From assembly GCA_965263485.1 (NCBI GenBank), contig CBDHHO010000004.1, positions 744,001 to 808,000 of the forward strand: a DNA stretch of 64,000 nucleotides, in the 5' to 3' direction. Source of the DNA: Haliotispira sp965263485 (GTDB lineage Bacteria; Spirochaetota; Spirochaetia; SP-2023). The notes under the pieces were generated by a model. The model was not told where the DNA came from. It did no database searches and saw only the letters and a list, made by a program, of their open reading frames with translations. Positions within the stretch are counted from its first letter, which is position 1; each line of letters starts with the position of its first letter. The position numbers and the translations under genes are program-made. Below are positions 36,927-45,737 of the stretch, piece after piece.

Positions 36927-38429
36927 TCAGCCCGCATTTGCTTTTAAGCGAGCCAAGGAAGCTTGCAATTTGAGCAGCTTCGGGTTGCCCGGATACTGAG
37001 CCAAGCCTTCTTCCAGAAGGATTTCAGCCTCCTGATAAGCTCCTTTTTTGATGTGGGTAAGCGAATGATTATAGGTATATACAATATAAGAGCGCTCAAT
37101 ATTAAATAGCATTTTCCGATAAAACTGCGAACTGGTATCTGGATAGCGGGACATCCACTGCCGGGCTTTTTCGTATTGGTTTCGGCGGATCAATTCTAAG
37201 GCTTCATTCTGGAACAGCACCCGGTAGTACAATTGCTTCTGTTCTTCAGGAAAGCTGCTATTTTTTGCCAAAGCACTGAATGCAGCGATTTTTTGCTCCC
37301 GATCCAAATTTTTTGAGCGGAGCAGCCGCTGAAAACGGTCACCATAAAGCTTGAGAACCAGTTTGGCATTGCTCTCTTCAGTGAGCAGTGTGCGCTGTCG
37401 GTATGAGGCCAGACGCTCCTCTGCCCGATCATAGTCAGCTCGTTCAAGCAATGACAGCACATCGTTGTAGGCGATTATATTGCGTACCTTGACCAAGCTT
37501 TTCCTACTGCCATAGGTTTCCAGCACCATATCCGTGAAATCCAGAGCCCGCGCTACCTCCCCTGACTGGCTTAAACGAAAACTGTACTGAGAAACCATCG
37601 AAAAGAAATTCTGTACGGCTTCCTCAAGTTGAGTCAAAGTTGCCAAATCTGCAGCAAGCGGGATCATTTGTTCGAGTACTCGGAAATCTCGCCTGCTCTG
37701 ATTCAACAAATATAACCGATTTTGCAAGATTAAGCCGACAAATTCATTATCGCTCAATAATTCACGCTTTTGGTACTTCTTTTTCGGCACATAAACCAAA
37801 CCAGTCTCCTGCGTGAAAGTGTTCAAAAATTCTTTTTTCTGACCGGGGTCAAAGCCATACCGGGAAGTGGTCTCCACATCTATATGGCGCCCGTCGGCCA
37901 ATTCGACATTGACAAACGAATGGTTATAAGTTCCCACACCACGGGCAGAAAGACCCAAGCCCCGAGCAAGCACCACGTAGAGTAAGGACGATGTAACACA
38001 GTTATATGAACCATCGCGAAACATCACATCCATCCGGGTCTGCAACGACTGATATTCTTTCAAAAAGCCATACATTGAATTCAGGATCTCTTCCCCCAAG
38101 AGATAGTCCGATATGCCATCGCCCCCAACAGCTTTCACCTGCCTGTGCAGACGCAGCAACCAAGAACGAAGCAACTCTACAAACTCATTCTTGTCCTCTA
38201 GGGATACTCCAGAACCAAGCAAGCTTAATTCCAACAGTTCCTGCCAATCGTACAGTCCAGAATTCCTATTCCATAAGTTCAGGTATACCGAATCTGCCTG
38301 AATGCGCGGAAAAGCATCCTCCACAGCCCAAAGTGGTGAGTTTTTTGCTCCCAAAAACACCGAGAAAACGGTGGACAAAAAAAACAAAATCAGGCCCCGA
38401 GACCAAGCAAAAAGAACAAATACACGCAT
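36927..38429 (-). CDS. Secreted transglutaminase-like and TPR protein
   Basis: 500 residues. Signal peptide (LILFFLSTVFSVFLGA), then a transglutaminase-like region around 140-200: Cys in GSYNCVTSSLLYVVLA, His in TYNHSFVNVEL and Asp in HIDVETTSRYGFDP form the expected triad. The C-terminal 250 residues are helical repeats, ending with TPR-like LTHIKKGAYQEAEILLEEGL and LAQYPGNPKLL. Envelope location is likely; function unknown. It is the gene nearest the origin on the minus strand. Confidence 0.72.
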   Translation of the reverse strand: MRVFVLFAWSRGLILFFLSTVFSVFLGAKNSPLWAVEDAFPRIQADSVYLNLWNRNSGLYDWQELLELSLLGSGVSLEDKNEFVELLRSWLLRLHRQVKAVGGDGISDYLLGEEILNSMYGFLKEYQSLQTRMDVMFRDGSYNCVTSSLLYVVLARGLGLSARGVGTYNHSFVNVELADGRHIDVETTSRYGFDPGQKKEFLNTFTQETGLVYVPKKKYQKRELLSDNEFVGLILQNRLYLLNQSRRDFRVLEQMIPLAADLATLTQLEEAVQNFFSMVSQYSFRLSQSGEVARALDFTDMVLETYGSRKSLVKVRNIIAYNDVLSLLERADYDRAEERLASYRQRTLLTEESNAKLVLKLYGDRFQRLLRSKNLDREQKIAAFSALAKNSSFPEEQKQLYYRVLFQNEALELIRRNQYEKARQWMSRYPDTSSQFYRKMLFNIERSYIVYTYNHSLTHIKKGAYQEAEILLEEGLAQYPGNPKLLKLQASLARLKANAG

Positions 38430-38453
38430 ACAAAAATTTTCCCAACAACCTAG

Positions 38454-38487
38454 CTCTAAAAGAGGTTCTTACTAACTAAGAACCTCT
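38454..38487. repeat. Palindrome made of two opposed element ends, copy 14
   Basis: CTCTAAA then AGAGGTTCTTA (38461-38471), loop CTAAC, TAAGAACCTCT (38477-38487): a perfect 11-bp stem built from the terminal repeat in both orientations, about 30 bases upstream of the TPR gene start. Confidence 0.6.
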
Positions 38488-38499
38488 CAAAGCACCGCA

Positions 38500-38800
38500 A
38501 AACATTCTGAAAAGACACGAGATCAGAAAAAGCCTATTATAACAGAACAAATAAACCATCCAGCAAAGGAAGAATAACTAATGATAAAATTGAAAGTTAA
38601 GAAACTATCCACAGAAGCCACAAACCCAACAAAAACATTATTATTCAATAGTAAAATGATGGATTAACAAAAGCTCCTAAATTCTACTGATTAACAAATT
38701 GTTGTCAAAATGAGGATAACTACAACATCTTCGTCAATAATATCTAAATATTTTATATAAAAGAACTTAACATAGACTAAAAACCTCATGTTTCAGAGTC
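38500..38800. other. Putative origin of replication (oriC) core
   Basis: An AT-rich, gene-free stretch upstream of dnaA and between diverging replication genes. It has DnaA-box-like sequences one mismatch from TTATCCACA: CTATCCACA (38605-38613) and, on the minus strand, TTATCCTCA (38711-38719). GATTAACAAA occurs twice (38662-38671, 38689-38698), and the run AATAATATCTAAATATTTTA (38736-38755) could be the unwinding element. Strand bias of genes changes here. Confidence 0.6.
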
Positions 38801-38870
38801 GATTCGCTTGTATCGAAGAACCTATTTTGTTAAATTTCCCGCTGAGGGACGGGGAACAATTGAACGACCA

Positions 38871-39000
38871 AAAAACTCTAAAAATCCATCCTTTAATCAG
38901 ACAAAGAAAGTTTTCTGCGAGCAGCTGAATGAATAATACTTTTCTGTATTCCAATCTTTTACCTGCTGGCAACAAGGCTTTTCCCAGACTGTTATAAAGC
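38871..39000. repeat. Degraded dispersed TIR element, copy 15a
   Basis: Starts AAAACTCTAAAAATCCATCC; the body has GCGAGCAGCTGAATG and CAATCTTTTACC, similar to the reverse-orientation body of copy 23. The right end is not recognisable. Confidence 0.5.
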
Positions 39001-39007
39001 TGCTTGA

Positions 39008-39182
39008 GGGATCTCTAAAAAGCGATTAGACCGCGTTTTGATGCTGAATCAGCAAGATTTTGCCGATAGCGAGGAAGTGAAGCCGAGGCATACTTTGTTG
39101 TATGGTAAGGCTTTGCTGACAGAACTATTCGGCAACAAGATCGCAATTCAGCGCGAAATTGGAATTTTTAGAAGGTACCCTT
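39008..39182. repeat. Dispersed TIR element, copy 15b
   Basis: Forward orientation, near full length. GGGATCTCTAAAAAGCG at the left; GATGCTGAATCAGCAAG, hairpin B CATAC (39089-39093)/GTATG (39100-39104), GGCAACAAGATCG, and GAAATTGGAATTTTTAGA at the right. Confidence 0.88.
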
Positions 39183-39299
39183 TTAGAGTTTTTATAGAAT
39201 GTTTTTGGCATTCAAATGCTGAAAGCGCAGCTCATTGTTCAAAGGTAGTTCCAAAATACTCCACCGTTGCGTGTGAGTTGAAATTCTCAGGAGAACTCC

Positions 39300-39506
39300 A
39301 CAAATTCACTTTTGATGCTGAGCGGATGAGATTTTGCCGAGTAAGCGAAGCCGAAGAAGCATGCTTGCTCTATGATAAGGCTTTGCTGACGGTGAGGAAT
39401 GGCCAGGTGAAGCAGACCATTCCTCACAAATCCTGCCGTAAGGCAGAACTTTTATTCGGCAATAAGATCGCCGCTCAACGCGAAATTGGAATTTTGGGAG
39501 TTTCCT
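39300..39506. repeat. Dispersed TIR element, copy 16
   Basis: The body is full but the ends are degraded (ATTCTCAGGAGAACTCC just left of it; GGAATTTTGGGAGTTTCC right). Hairpin C is GTGAGGAATGG (39392-39402)/CCATTCCTCAC (39417-39427), perfect; hairpin D is CTGCC-GTAA-GGCAG. Confidence 0.85.
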
Positions 39507-39550
39507 TGAATAGCTACCTTTAAGTCAATTTTCAGGAGAATTAGACAGTA

Positions 39551-39884
39551 GGGCACCTCTAAAAATTCACTTTTGATGCTAGACGAAGGGATTTTTTGCG
39601 GCAGCGAGGAGCGGAAGCCGAGGCATACTTTGCTGTATGGTAAGGCTTTCGTGAGGAAGCTGCTCCGTGAAAAACAGAGTCTGGCATCTTTCTATAGGGG
39701 ACCTCTAAAAATTCGCTTTTGTCTTCTTGCGAAGCTATTTTGGAGCGAGGAAGTGAAGCCGAAGAATACTTTGTTGTATTGTAAGGCTTTACTGATAAAG
39801 CTGTTCGTTTCAAAAGAGCGAATAAGAGCGCAGAATGGAATTTTTAGAGGTTCCCTATAATAGGTAATTTTTAGAGGTACCCTT
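39551..39884. repeat. Tandem dispersed TIR elements, copies 17a and 17b
   Basis: 17a (39551-39692) has a left end and body, then is cut by 17b. 17b (39697-39855, 159 bp) has both ends and TATA on each side (39693-39696, 39856-39859), with hairpin B AATAC/GTATT. A further lone right end (TAATTTTTAGAGGTACCC) follows at 39865-39882, 128 bases before dnaA. Confidence 0.92.
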
Positions 39885-39960
39885 CAACATGAAATTTAGT
39901 TATATAGCTCTATATTACTATGACATAAAGTAGTATAGGCATTAACTCCTGAATCAAACG

Positions 39961-39988
39961 TTGACTTCCAGTCTCCACTCAATACAAT
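39961..39988 (+). promoter_or_regulatory. Sigma-70 promoter of dnaA
   Basis: TTGACT, a 16-base spacer, TACAAT, 22 bases before the dnaA ATG. The untranslated leader would be short and contains GGAG (39994-39997). Confidence 0.6.
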
Positions 39989-40009
39989 AGAGCGGAGAAT
40001 ACTACATAC

Positions 40010-41374
40010 ATGGAGAACTCTGAATTTATTCAGTTATATAATGAGTTCAAGGAAGAGCAACACAACGATTTTCATTTCCAGTTGCTCTCAGAAAAGATTA
40101 AGGTTTCTGAGATCAAAGGCAATAAAATTACCTTGTGTGCTCAAAATGAATTCAGCCGCGATAACTTTAAAGCCCGCTACATGGTGCCCCTGCACCAAAA
40201 ACTACTGCAGAAAATGGAAAATGCTTTGCTGGAAATTACTTTAAATCAGCAATCAGAACAGAATAAAACATATCTTACCCATTTGACTCCCAACCCGGCA
40301 CATAGCACAACGGCAATGCACAGCCAGGAGCTGCAATTTGGCGGCCAGGCTCGCAGCATTGATAATATTGACACTCGGCGCTCATTTGCCAATTATATCG
40401 AAGGGCCTCATAATGTTTGGGCAATTACTGTAGGAAAAGCCCTTAGTAAACAACGTAATGATAATTATAATCCATTTTTTATATGGGGAAATGTTGGTTT
40501 AGGCAAAACCCATATGTTGCACGCAATTGGTAATGCGTGTAAAAATAACCTCCAAAAAGTTCTGTATACTAATACCGAAACATTTTTTAATCACTTTGTC
40601 AATGCAATTAAAAGCAATAGACAGGAATATTTCAAGAAAAAATATCGTAGTGTGGACGTCCTGTTACTTGACGATATCCACGATTTGAAGAACAAAAGCA
40701 AGGCTCAGGAAGAACTCTACTACATTTTTGAATATTTCCGTGACAAGGGTAAACAGTTAGTATTTACTTGTGATCGTCCTCCTCAAGAGTTGAAAGAGTT
40801 TACCGACAGACTGTTGAGTCGACTAAAAAGCGGCACCAATGTGGCGATTGAAGCACCCTCCAACCAAGCCCGACTGCTTATTTTGCAGGAGAAATCTAGG
40901 GAACTGGGGCTGGTATTGCCGGAGCAGGTTTTTGAACTATTGGCTGAAAATATCTGCGACAGCATACGCGATCTACACGGAGCCCTGAACAAATTAGATA
41001 CGCTCAGCAAATTGTTGGAGCAGAAGATTACGGTAGACCTAGTTAGCCGGGAGTTGCAGGAATTTTTTAGTCAGCGCAGCAGACCTGTAGTGGTACGAAA
41101 TATTCAAGGTCAGGTAGCCGCTTACTACAACTTGGAACTAGCCGATATTCTAGGTCCGCGGCGCAACGCAAACATCGCCCTAGCTCGTCAGGTAGCGATG
41201 TTCCTAGCCCGCCAGCTGACACCACTGTCCACTACAGAACTCGGGCGAGAGTTTAATCGCAATCATGCCACTGTAATCACAGGAGTCCGCAAAATTGAGA
41301 AAATGCGAAAAGCAGACCATAAATTTACCGGCGAACTGGATTCACTGAAAAGAGCTCTACAAACAGTTAGCTAA
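40010..41374 (+). CDS. dnaA: Chromosomal replication initiator DnaA
   Basis: 454 residues. Domain I (1-80) and a short linker, AAA+ domain with Walker A GNVGLGKT and Walker B LLLDDIHDL, C-terminal DNA-binding domain. The recognition motif usually read as GGRDHTTV is FNRNHATV here: Asn418 replaces the Asp and Ala420 the first Thr of the E. coli motif, while the Arg of LARQVAMFLARQL is kept. The first third of the gene is clearly more AT-rich than its neighbours, like the adjoining origin region. Start ATG has GGAG 12 bases upstream. Confidence 0.96.
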   Translation: MENSEFIQLYNEFKEEQHNDFHFQLLSEKIKVSEIKGNKITLCAQNEFSRDNFKARYMVPLHQKLLQKMENALLEITLNQQSEQNKTYLTHLTPNPAHSTTAMHSQELQFGGQARSIDNIDTRRSFANYIEGPHNVWAITVGKALSKQRNDNYNPFFIWGNVGLGKTHMLHAIGNACKNNLQKVLYTNTETFFNHFVNAIKSNRQEYFKKKYRSVDVLLLDDIHDLKNKSKAQEELYYIFEYFRDKGKQLVFTCDRPPQELKEFTDRLLSRLKSGTNVAIEAPSNQARLLILQEKSRELGLVLPEQVFELLAENICDSIRDLHGALNKLDTLSKLLEQKITVDLVSRELQEFFSQRSRPVVVRNIQGQVAAYYNLELADILGPRRNANIALARQVAMFLARQLTPLSTTELGREFNRNHATVITGVRKIEKMRKADHKFTGELDSLKRALQTVS

Positions 41375-41431
41375 CGGAATCCCGAGGTTCCCTGTAGTAA
41401 AAAAGAGAGTCCGAACAGGGCGAAGGTAGTA

Positions 41432-42652
41432 ATGCATATGAAATTTAGCTGTAACTTAGTCAATGTACTGAATCGACTGCGTCTGGCCAACGAGGTTGTC
41501 TCATCAAAGAGTTCGGTGGGGCTGTTCAACAGCATTCTGCTCCGGGCCGACAAAAATCATTATGTGACGGTACAGTCCACTGATACCAAAATTTCGTTTC
41601 GCTCCGTATTTAGTGCTGAAGTGCAGGAAGAGGGAGAATGTCTGGTATTCTGCGGTCGCCTGATGGGTATACTGGGGACCATGAAAGATGGCGATATTTG
41701 CTTTTACAGTGAAGAAGAAGGGGGCCTGCTACACATTAAACCACTGGGCGCTCAGAGGCTGAAACTGGAGCTGCGCCTGCTGAGCCGTGAACGATTCCCT
41801 CACATGCCTGAAGTTGCCGATGCCGAGTACTTTGAGGTAAGCCAGGAAATTTTTCTGGACATGATCCACAACACCAGCTTTTCGGTTTCCCACGACGAAA
41901 CACGTTACTTCCTGACTGGCTGCTACTTGGAGTGTAGCGAAGAAGCTTTTGGTATGGTGGCCACAGACGCCAAGCGCTTGGCTTTGTTCCAGGTCGATGA
42001 GACCGATGTGCCGCTTTTTGAAGGTGTGATTATTCCGCCCAAGGTGCTGCATTTTCTCTCTAAGGTAACCTGTGGCGAGGGGAACCTGAAAATTGCGGTG
42101 ACACCCAAACGCATTTATTTTCGCATTGATGAATACGACCTCTCATCAGTGCTGATCGATGGCAAATTTCCGGAGTACAGCAAAATTCTGCCCAAGGGTA
42201 GCGAAGCCCGCCTAGTACTGAACAAAGAGGAGTTCTATGAGGCGGTCAGGCGCATCTCGATCATGACGGAACAAAGCACTCGCGCCTTTACCCTGACTGT
42301 ACATGCAGATAATCGCCTGACGATCAGGGCCTATGGCAGCGAAGTCGGCAGTGCCGAAGAAGAGATTTCCTATGAAGGTGAGCCCGCCAAGGAAATTTCA
42401 CTGGTGTTGACCAGCCGCCATCTGCTGGAGCCGCTCAAACAGATGAAAGCGGCCAAGGTGCTGCTGGAATACAGCTCTGCCGGGACACCGGTAAAACTCC
42501 AGGCTGAGGGGGATACTCGCTATTATCATATCTTTATGCCTGTGAACCAAGATGAACATAAAGATGAGCAGGAACATCAGGATGAATATAAGGATGAATA
42601 TAAGGATGAATATAAGGATGAATATAAGGATGAGCAACAGAACGAAGTATAA
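41432..42652 (+). CDS. dnaN: DNA polymerase III sliding clamp (beta), with DEYK-repeat tail
   Basis: 406 residues. Three clamp domains are normal up to YYHIFMPV, where the family usually ends within a few residues. Here about 33 more residues follow, almost all Asp, Glu, Lys, Tyr, His and Gln, including four exact DEYK units coded by a 12-base tandem repeat (42581-42628). The extra tail adjoins the face where clamp partners bind. AAGG lies 5 bases before ATG 41432. The stop codon TAA directly abuts repeat copy 18. Confidence 0.96.
   Translation: MHMKFSCNLVNVLNRLRLANEVVSSKSSVGLFNSILLRADKNHYVTVQSTDTKISFRSVFSAEVQEEGECLVFCGRLMGILGTMKDGDICFYSEEEGGLLHIKPLGAQRLKLELRLLSRERFPHMPEVADAEYFEVSQEIFLDMIHNTSFSVSHDETRYFLTGCYLECSEEAFGMVATDAKRLALFQVDETDVPLFEGVIIPPKVLHFLSKVTCGEGNLKIAVTPKRIYFRIDEYDLSSVLIDGKFPEYSKILPKGSEARLVLNKEEFYEAVRRISIMTEQSTRAFTLTVHADNRLTIRAYGSEVGSAEEEISYEGEPAKEISLVLTSRHLLEPLKQMKAAKVLLEYSSAGTPVKLQAEGDTRYYHIFMPVNQDEHKDEQEHQDEYKDEYKDEYKDEYKDEQQNEV
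42581..42628 (+). repeat. 12-bp tandem repeat inside dnaN
   Basis: Four identical units of GATGAATATAAG in frame, flanked by degenerate units (GATGAACATAAAGATGAGC before, GATGAGCAACAG after). Confidence 0.97.
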
Positions 42653-42653
42653 A

Positions 42654-42825
42654 GGGGACCTCTAAAAATTCGCTTTTGATGCTGAATCAACGAGATTTTG
42701 CCGATAGTGAGGAAGTGAAGACGAAGCATACTTTGTTGTATAGTAAGGATTTGCTGACGGTGAAGAATGGAGGGGCGAAGCAGGCCATTCCTCACAAATC
42801 CTGCCGTAAGACAGAACCTTAGCCT
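42654..42825. repeat. Dispersed TIR element, copy 18
   Basis: The left end GGGGACCTCTAAAAATTC starts two bases after the dnaN stop. Hairpin C is GTGAAGAATGG (42760-42770)/CCATTCCTCAC (42785-42795), one mismatch. A possible decayed right end (AATTTTAGGGGCTCTG) is near 42884-42899. Confidence 0.85.
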
Positions 42826-42976
42826 TAGAGCCTATATTCCCCTCTGCCACGAAAAGAGAAAAATCCTTTTTTGAAGTGTTCACAATTTTAGGGGCTCTGT
42901 CATGTTGTCCCATAAGCTGAGTTGAGTAAGATGAGCTTTGCCCTTAAGAAAGCCCGTAAATAGGAAGTCTTTATCT

Positions 42977-43048
<72 letters not shown>

Positions 43049-43097
43049 TTGTGGGATACAAATTCTGAACAAGGTAATAAGTTTCGGGGGGGAGACA

Positions 43098-44813
43098 TTG
43101 TTGGCATCTAAGGGGGGAAAACCGTCCGCATTTGGAGTGATCCTTGCTCCTATGTGGGGATTTTTATGGTTCGGTTGTATTATTTTGGCTGCGCTCAGCT
43201 CCCCTTTGCCTGCCCAGTTGTCCCCGGCCCGCCTATCCCATTCTTCGGTGCCGAGGGCCAAAGAACTCGAATTACTGGCTCAATTGCCGCTGGTGCCGCA
43301 GGAAATGCGAGGGGCTTGGCTGGCTACAGTACACAATATCGACTGGCCCAGTGTCCCCGGCGGATCACCCTCTGAGCAACAGGCAGAATTGCTAGAAATG
43401 CTGGAAAGGGCACAAAAATTGGGCCTTAATACCATATTGTTTCAGGTGCGCGATGTTGCCGATGCGTTCTATCCCTCAGAGTTAGAGCCTTGGTCGGCCT
43501 TTCTCACCGGTCATCAGGGGCGGGATCCGGGCTGGGATCCTCTGGCCTTTGCGATTGCCGAGTCTCACAAACGTGGCTTGGAGCTACACGCTTGGTTGAA
43601 TCCCTACCGGGTTGGTTATTTGAAGCAGAACCGCTTTGATCCCGGGCACATTTTTCGCCAGCGCCCAGATTTGGTTCGTTTGTACGATGATAGTTACTGG
43701 CTGGACCCGGGCAACCCGGACTCAGAGGCCCATATCCTGAGTGTGGTAGAAGACATTGTCTCACGCTACCGCGATCTGGACGGCCTGCACTATGATGATT
43801 ATTTTTATCCATATCCCAAAGCAGGCTTGTTGTTTCGCGACAATGTTACGCAGAAAGCCTATGCCGGTATAGAAGATCCGGATAATTGGCGCCGCGAGAA
43901 CATCGACCGTTTAATATTCAAAACCTATCGTCTGATCAAAGAGATCAACCCGTATCTGAGTTTTGGTGTCAGCCCTTTTGGCATTTGGCGCAACGACCAG
44001 CCTCGGGGCGTGCGCGGCCTGGAGTCCTACCACGAACTATTTGCCGATTCGCGCAAGTGGTTGCGCCAAGGTTGGGTGGACTACATGGCTCCACAATTCT
44101 ACTGGGCACCCGATGCACCTCGGCAGCCCTTTGGCGAAATGCTGGACTGGTGGATTGAGCAGAACATCCAAGGTCGCCATGTGATAACCGGCATCAACGT
44201 GGCTGATTTGCGAACGAGTGGCAATGTCAATTTCCGGGAAATTTTGAAAAAAGTTACGCTGCGCCGGGAGTACCGCGCTGACGGTGAAATTTACTATTCA
44301 CTAGGCAAGATCAATACCCCGGAATGGCAGGCCAATGTGCGTTCGCTCTACCCGTATCAAGCCCTGCCCGCTTTGGTCGGACCGAAGCGGCCTCCATTGC
44401 CGGCACCCCGGATCAACATTACCCTGGACAGCTCAAACGCAGTGAAACAGCCGGTTGCGGACACAGCAAGTGGGAACGGTGTCTCACCTGTCTGGCAGTT
44501 GAGCTGGGGCGCGCAGGCTGTACGAGAGCCCAATCGTTTAAAGTACTGGGTGCTTTACTATCTGAGAGAGGGTATCTGGAACTACCGGATTTACCCCGCC
44601 TGGGTAGAGGGCATTAAAATCAATGGGACGAACGGGAGAAGGAGGCTGGATCCTCGGTACTTCGCAGTAGCAGCAGTGGACCGGGGGAACGCGGTAGGCA
44701 ATATTGCCTGGTTTGCTTCGGTTCCGGTGGAAGATATTGCTTCGAGCAGAACAATAGTTTTCGATTTGCCCAGACAGACGGACCGATCTAGCGGCCATCA
44801 GACAGTGGAGTAA
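43098..44813 (+). CDS. Secreted GHL10/DUF187 glycoside hydrolase-like protein
   Basis: 571 residues. N-terminal hydrophobic export signal (WFGCIILAALSSPLPAQ), then the glycosyl-hydrolase-like family 10 barrel (MRGAWLATVHNIDWP, NTILFQVRDVADAFYPS, GLELHAWLNPYRV, DGLHYDDYFYPYP, VSPFGIWRN). The final 130 residues look like a separate fibronectin-like domain. It probably acts on cell-wall or exported glycans. TTG 43098 or 43101 follows GGGGGGGAG; no better start is visible. Confidence 0.82.
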   Translation: MLASKGGKPSAFGVILAPMWGFLWFGCIILAALSSPLPAQLSPARLSHSSVPRAKELELLAQLPLVPQEMRGAWLATVHNIDWPSVPGGSPSEQQAELLEMLERAQKLGLNTILFQVRDVADAFYPSELEPWSAFLTGHQGRDPGWDPLAFAIAESHKRGLELHAWLNPYRVGYLKQNRFDPGHIFRQRPDLVRLYDDSYWLDPGNPDSEAHILSVVEDIVSRYRDLDGLHYDDYFYPYPKAGLLFRDNVTQKAYAGIEDPDNWRRENIDRLIFKTYRLIKEINPYLSFGVSPFGIWRNDQPRGVRGLESYHELFADSRKWLRQGWVDYMAPQFYWAPDAPRQPFGEMLDWWIEQNIQGRHVITGINVADLRTSGNVNFREILKKVTLRREYRADGEIYYSLGKINTPEWQANVRSLYPYQALPALVGPKRPPLPAPRINITLDSSNAVKQPVADTASGNGVSPVWQLSWGAQAVREPNRLKYWVLYYLREGIWNYRIYPAWVEGIKINGTNGRRRLDPRYFAVAAVDRGNAVGNIAWFASVPVEDIASSRTIVFDLPRQTDRSSGHQTVE

Positions 44814-44831
44814 AAAAATCGAATCCCCGAG

Positions 44832-45191
44832 TCAGAACTCCGTTCGCTCCTTGCCGGGAGAAGTCTCCCTGTCTTGCTGGATAAAAGATTCCATACGGCG
44901 GGCCAGTTCCTGCAAGCTGGCTCCGTTTGGGTATTCAGCTAGGATTTCCTTCAGCTCGTTCAGGTTCTCGGCGATGTTTCTGCCGGCCTGTGAAGATAAC
45001 TCCAGTAGTTGCAGCAGAATGCGCTCCTGCCGGATCAAGGCATCGTTTTGTTCTTCGAGCAATTCAATGCGTTCGGCTTGGGCCTGCATGGCTTCAAAGA
45101 AACTGTAATCCTCGTCCGGCATTTCCTCATCCGGGACGAACAGCACATGCATCTGCCCACTTACAAAAACATTTTTGATCATCAGTACCAT
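44832..45191 (-). CDS. Small coiled-coil protein of unknown function
   Basis: About 119 residues (116 if ATG 45182 is used). A short beta-like start (IKNVFVSGQMHVLFVPDEEM) leads into a heptad-rich helix (FEAMQAQAERIELLEEQNDALIRQ) and a charged end. I do not recognise the family. The open frame continues to 45311, but that part covers repeat copy 19 and is probably not coding. It precedes the DciA gene's 3' side, both on the minus strand. Confidence 0.55.
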   Translation of the reverse strand: MVLMIKNVFVSGQMHVLFVPDEEMPDEDYSFFEAMQAQAERIELLEEQNDALIRQERILLQLLELSSQAGRNIAENLNELKEILAEYPNGASLQELARRMESFIQQDRETSPGKERTEF

Positions 45192-45272
45192 TCTAGGAAT
45201 CTGCAAACAAAAGAACAAGGATAAAAAATTTTTTCCATTGTCTTTTTGTCTTTTTACAAGGAAAGCATCATA

Positions 45273-45338
45273 GGGGCCTCTAAAAAATCCTTGCTGAGAG
45301 TACTCCATCAAAATGAGGGGGAATTTTTAAAGGTGCCC
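45273..45338. repeat. Short dispersed TIR element, copy 19
   Basis: 66 bp with little more than its two ends: GGGGCCTCTAAAAAATCC and GAATTTTTAAAGGTGCCC. Confidence 0.8.
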
Positions 45339-45361
45339 TAAAGCTTCCCGCAATTCATTGC

Positions 45362-45679
45362 TCACCGGCTGCGAAAACTGACTTTTTCGATCCGATACCG
45401 GGAGGCACCCGCTTTTTGCAAAGCCTGTTCCAATGCGGGCAACCAGATGTTCTGACGCATTTTAAGTTCTTGGATAAATACCGAATGCCGGGCCAGCACC
45501 CTCAAGTGGCAGCCTTCCCAGTCCGAGATGCAGCTGTTCCGGGCCAGCAACTCCATACCGAGGTTTTGCAGCACGCCAGGCCATAGCTGATAAATATCTT
45601 CTTTGTCCGATTTTAAAAGCTGAGTAAGAGCTTGGTTCTGCTGGAAAAACTGGTCCAGTAAGTCCTTGGTTTCTTTCAT
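45362..45679 (-). CDS. DciA-like DUF721 protein
   Basis: 105 residues with the DUF721 pattern: WPGVLQNLGMELLARNS and the strand LRVLARHSVFIQELKMRQ. DciA proteins help load the replicative helicase DnaB in bacteria without DnaC. In T. pallidum a member lies between recF and gyrA; here it is separate but still near the origin. ATG 45679 is preferred over TTG 45694, without a clear ribosome site. Confidence 0.7.
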   Translation of the reverse strand: MKETKDLLDQFFQQNQALTQLLKSDKEDIYQLWPGVLQNLGMELLARNSCISDWEGCHLRVLARHSVFIQELKMRQNIWLPALEQALQKAGASRYRIEKVSFRSR

Positions 45680-45737
45680 TATGCTATTGTACAAATATTC
45701 ACGATGACAAAGAATAATGACTAAAAATGCGCCTAGG

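Noticed and set aside
39038..39860. Small open frames with the recurring peptide KPRHTLLYGKAF
   Set aside because: They are readings through the dispersed element; the same DNA is shifted, interrupted or inverted in other copies, and it is conserved as hairpins rather than as protein.
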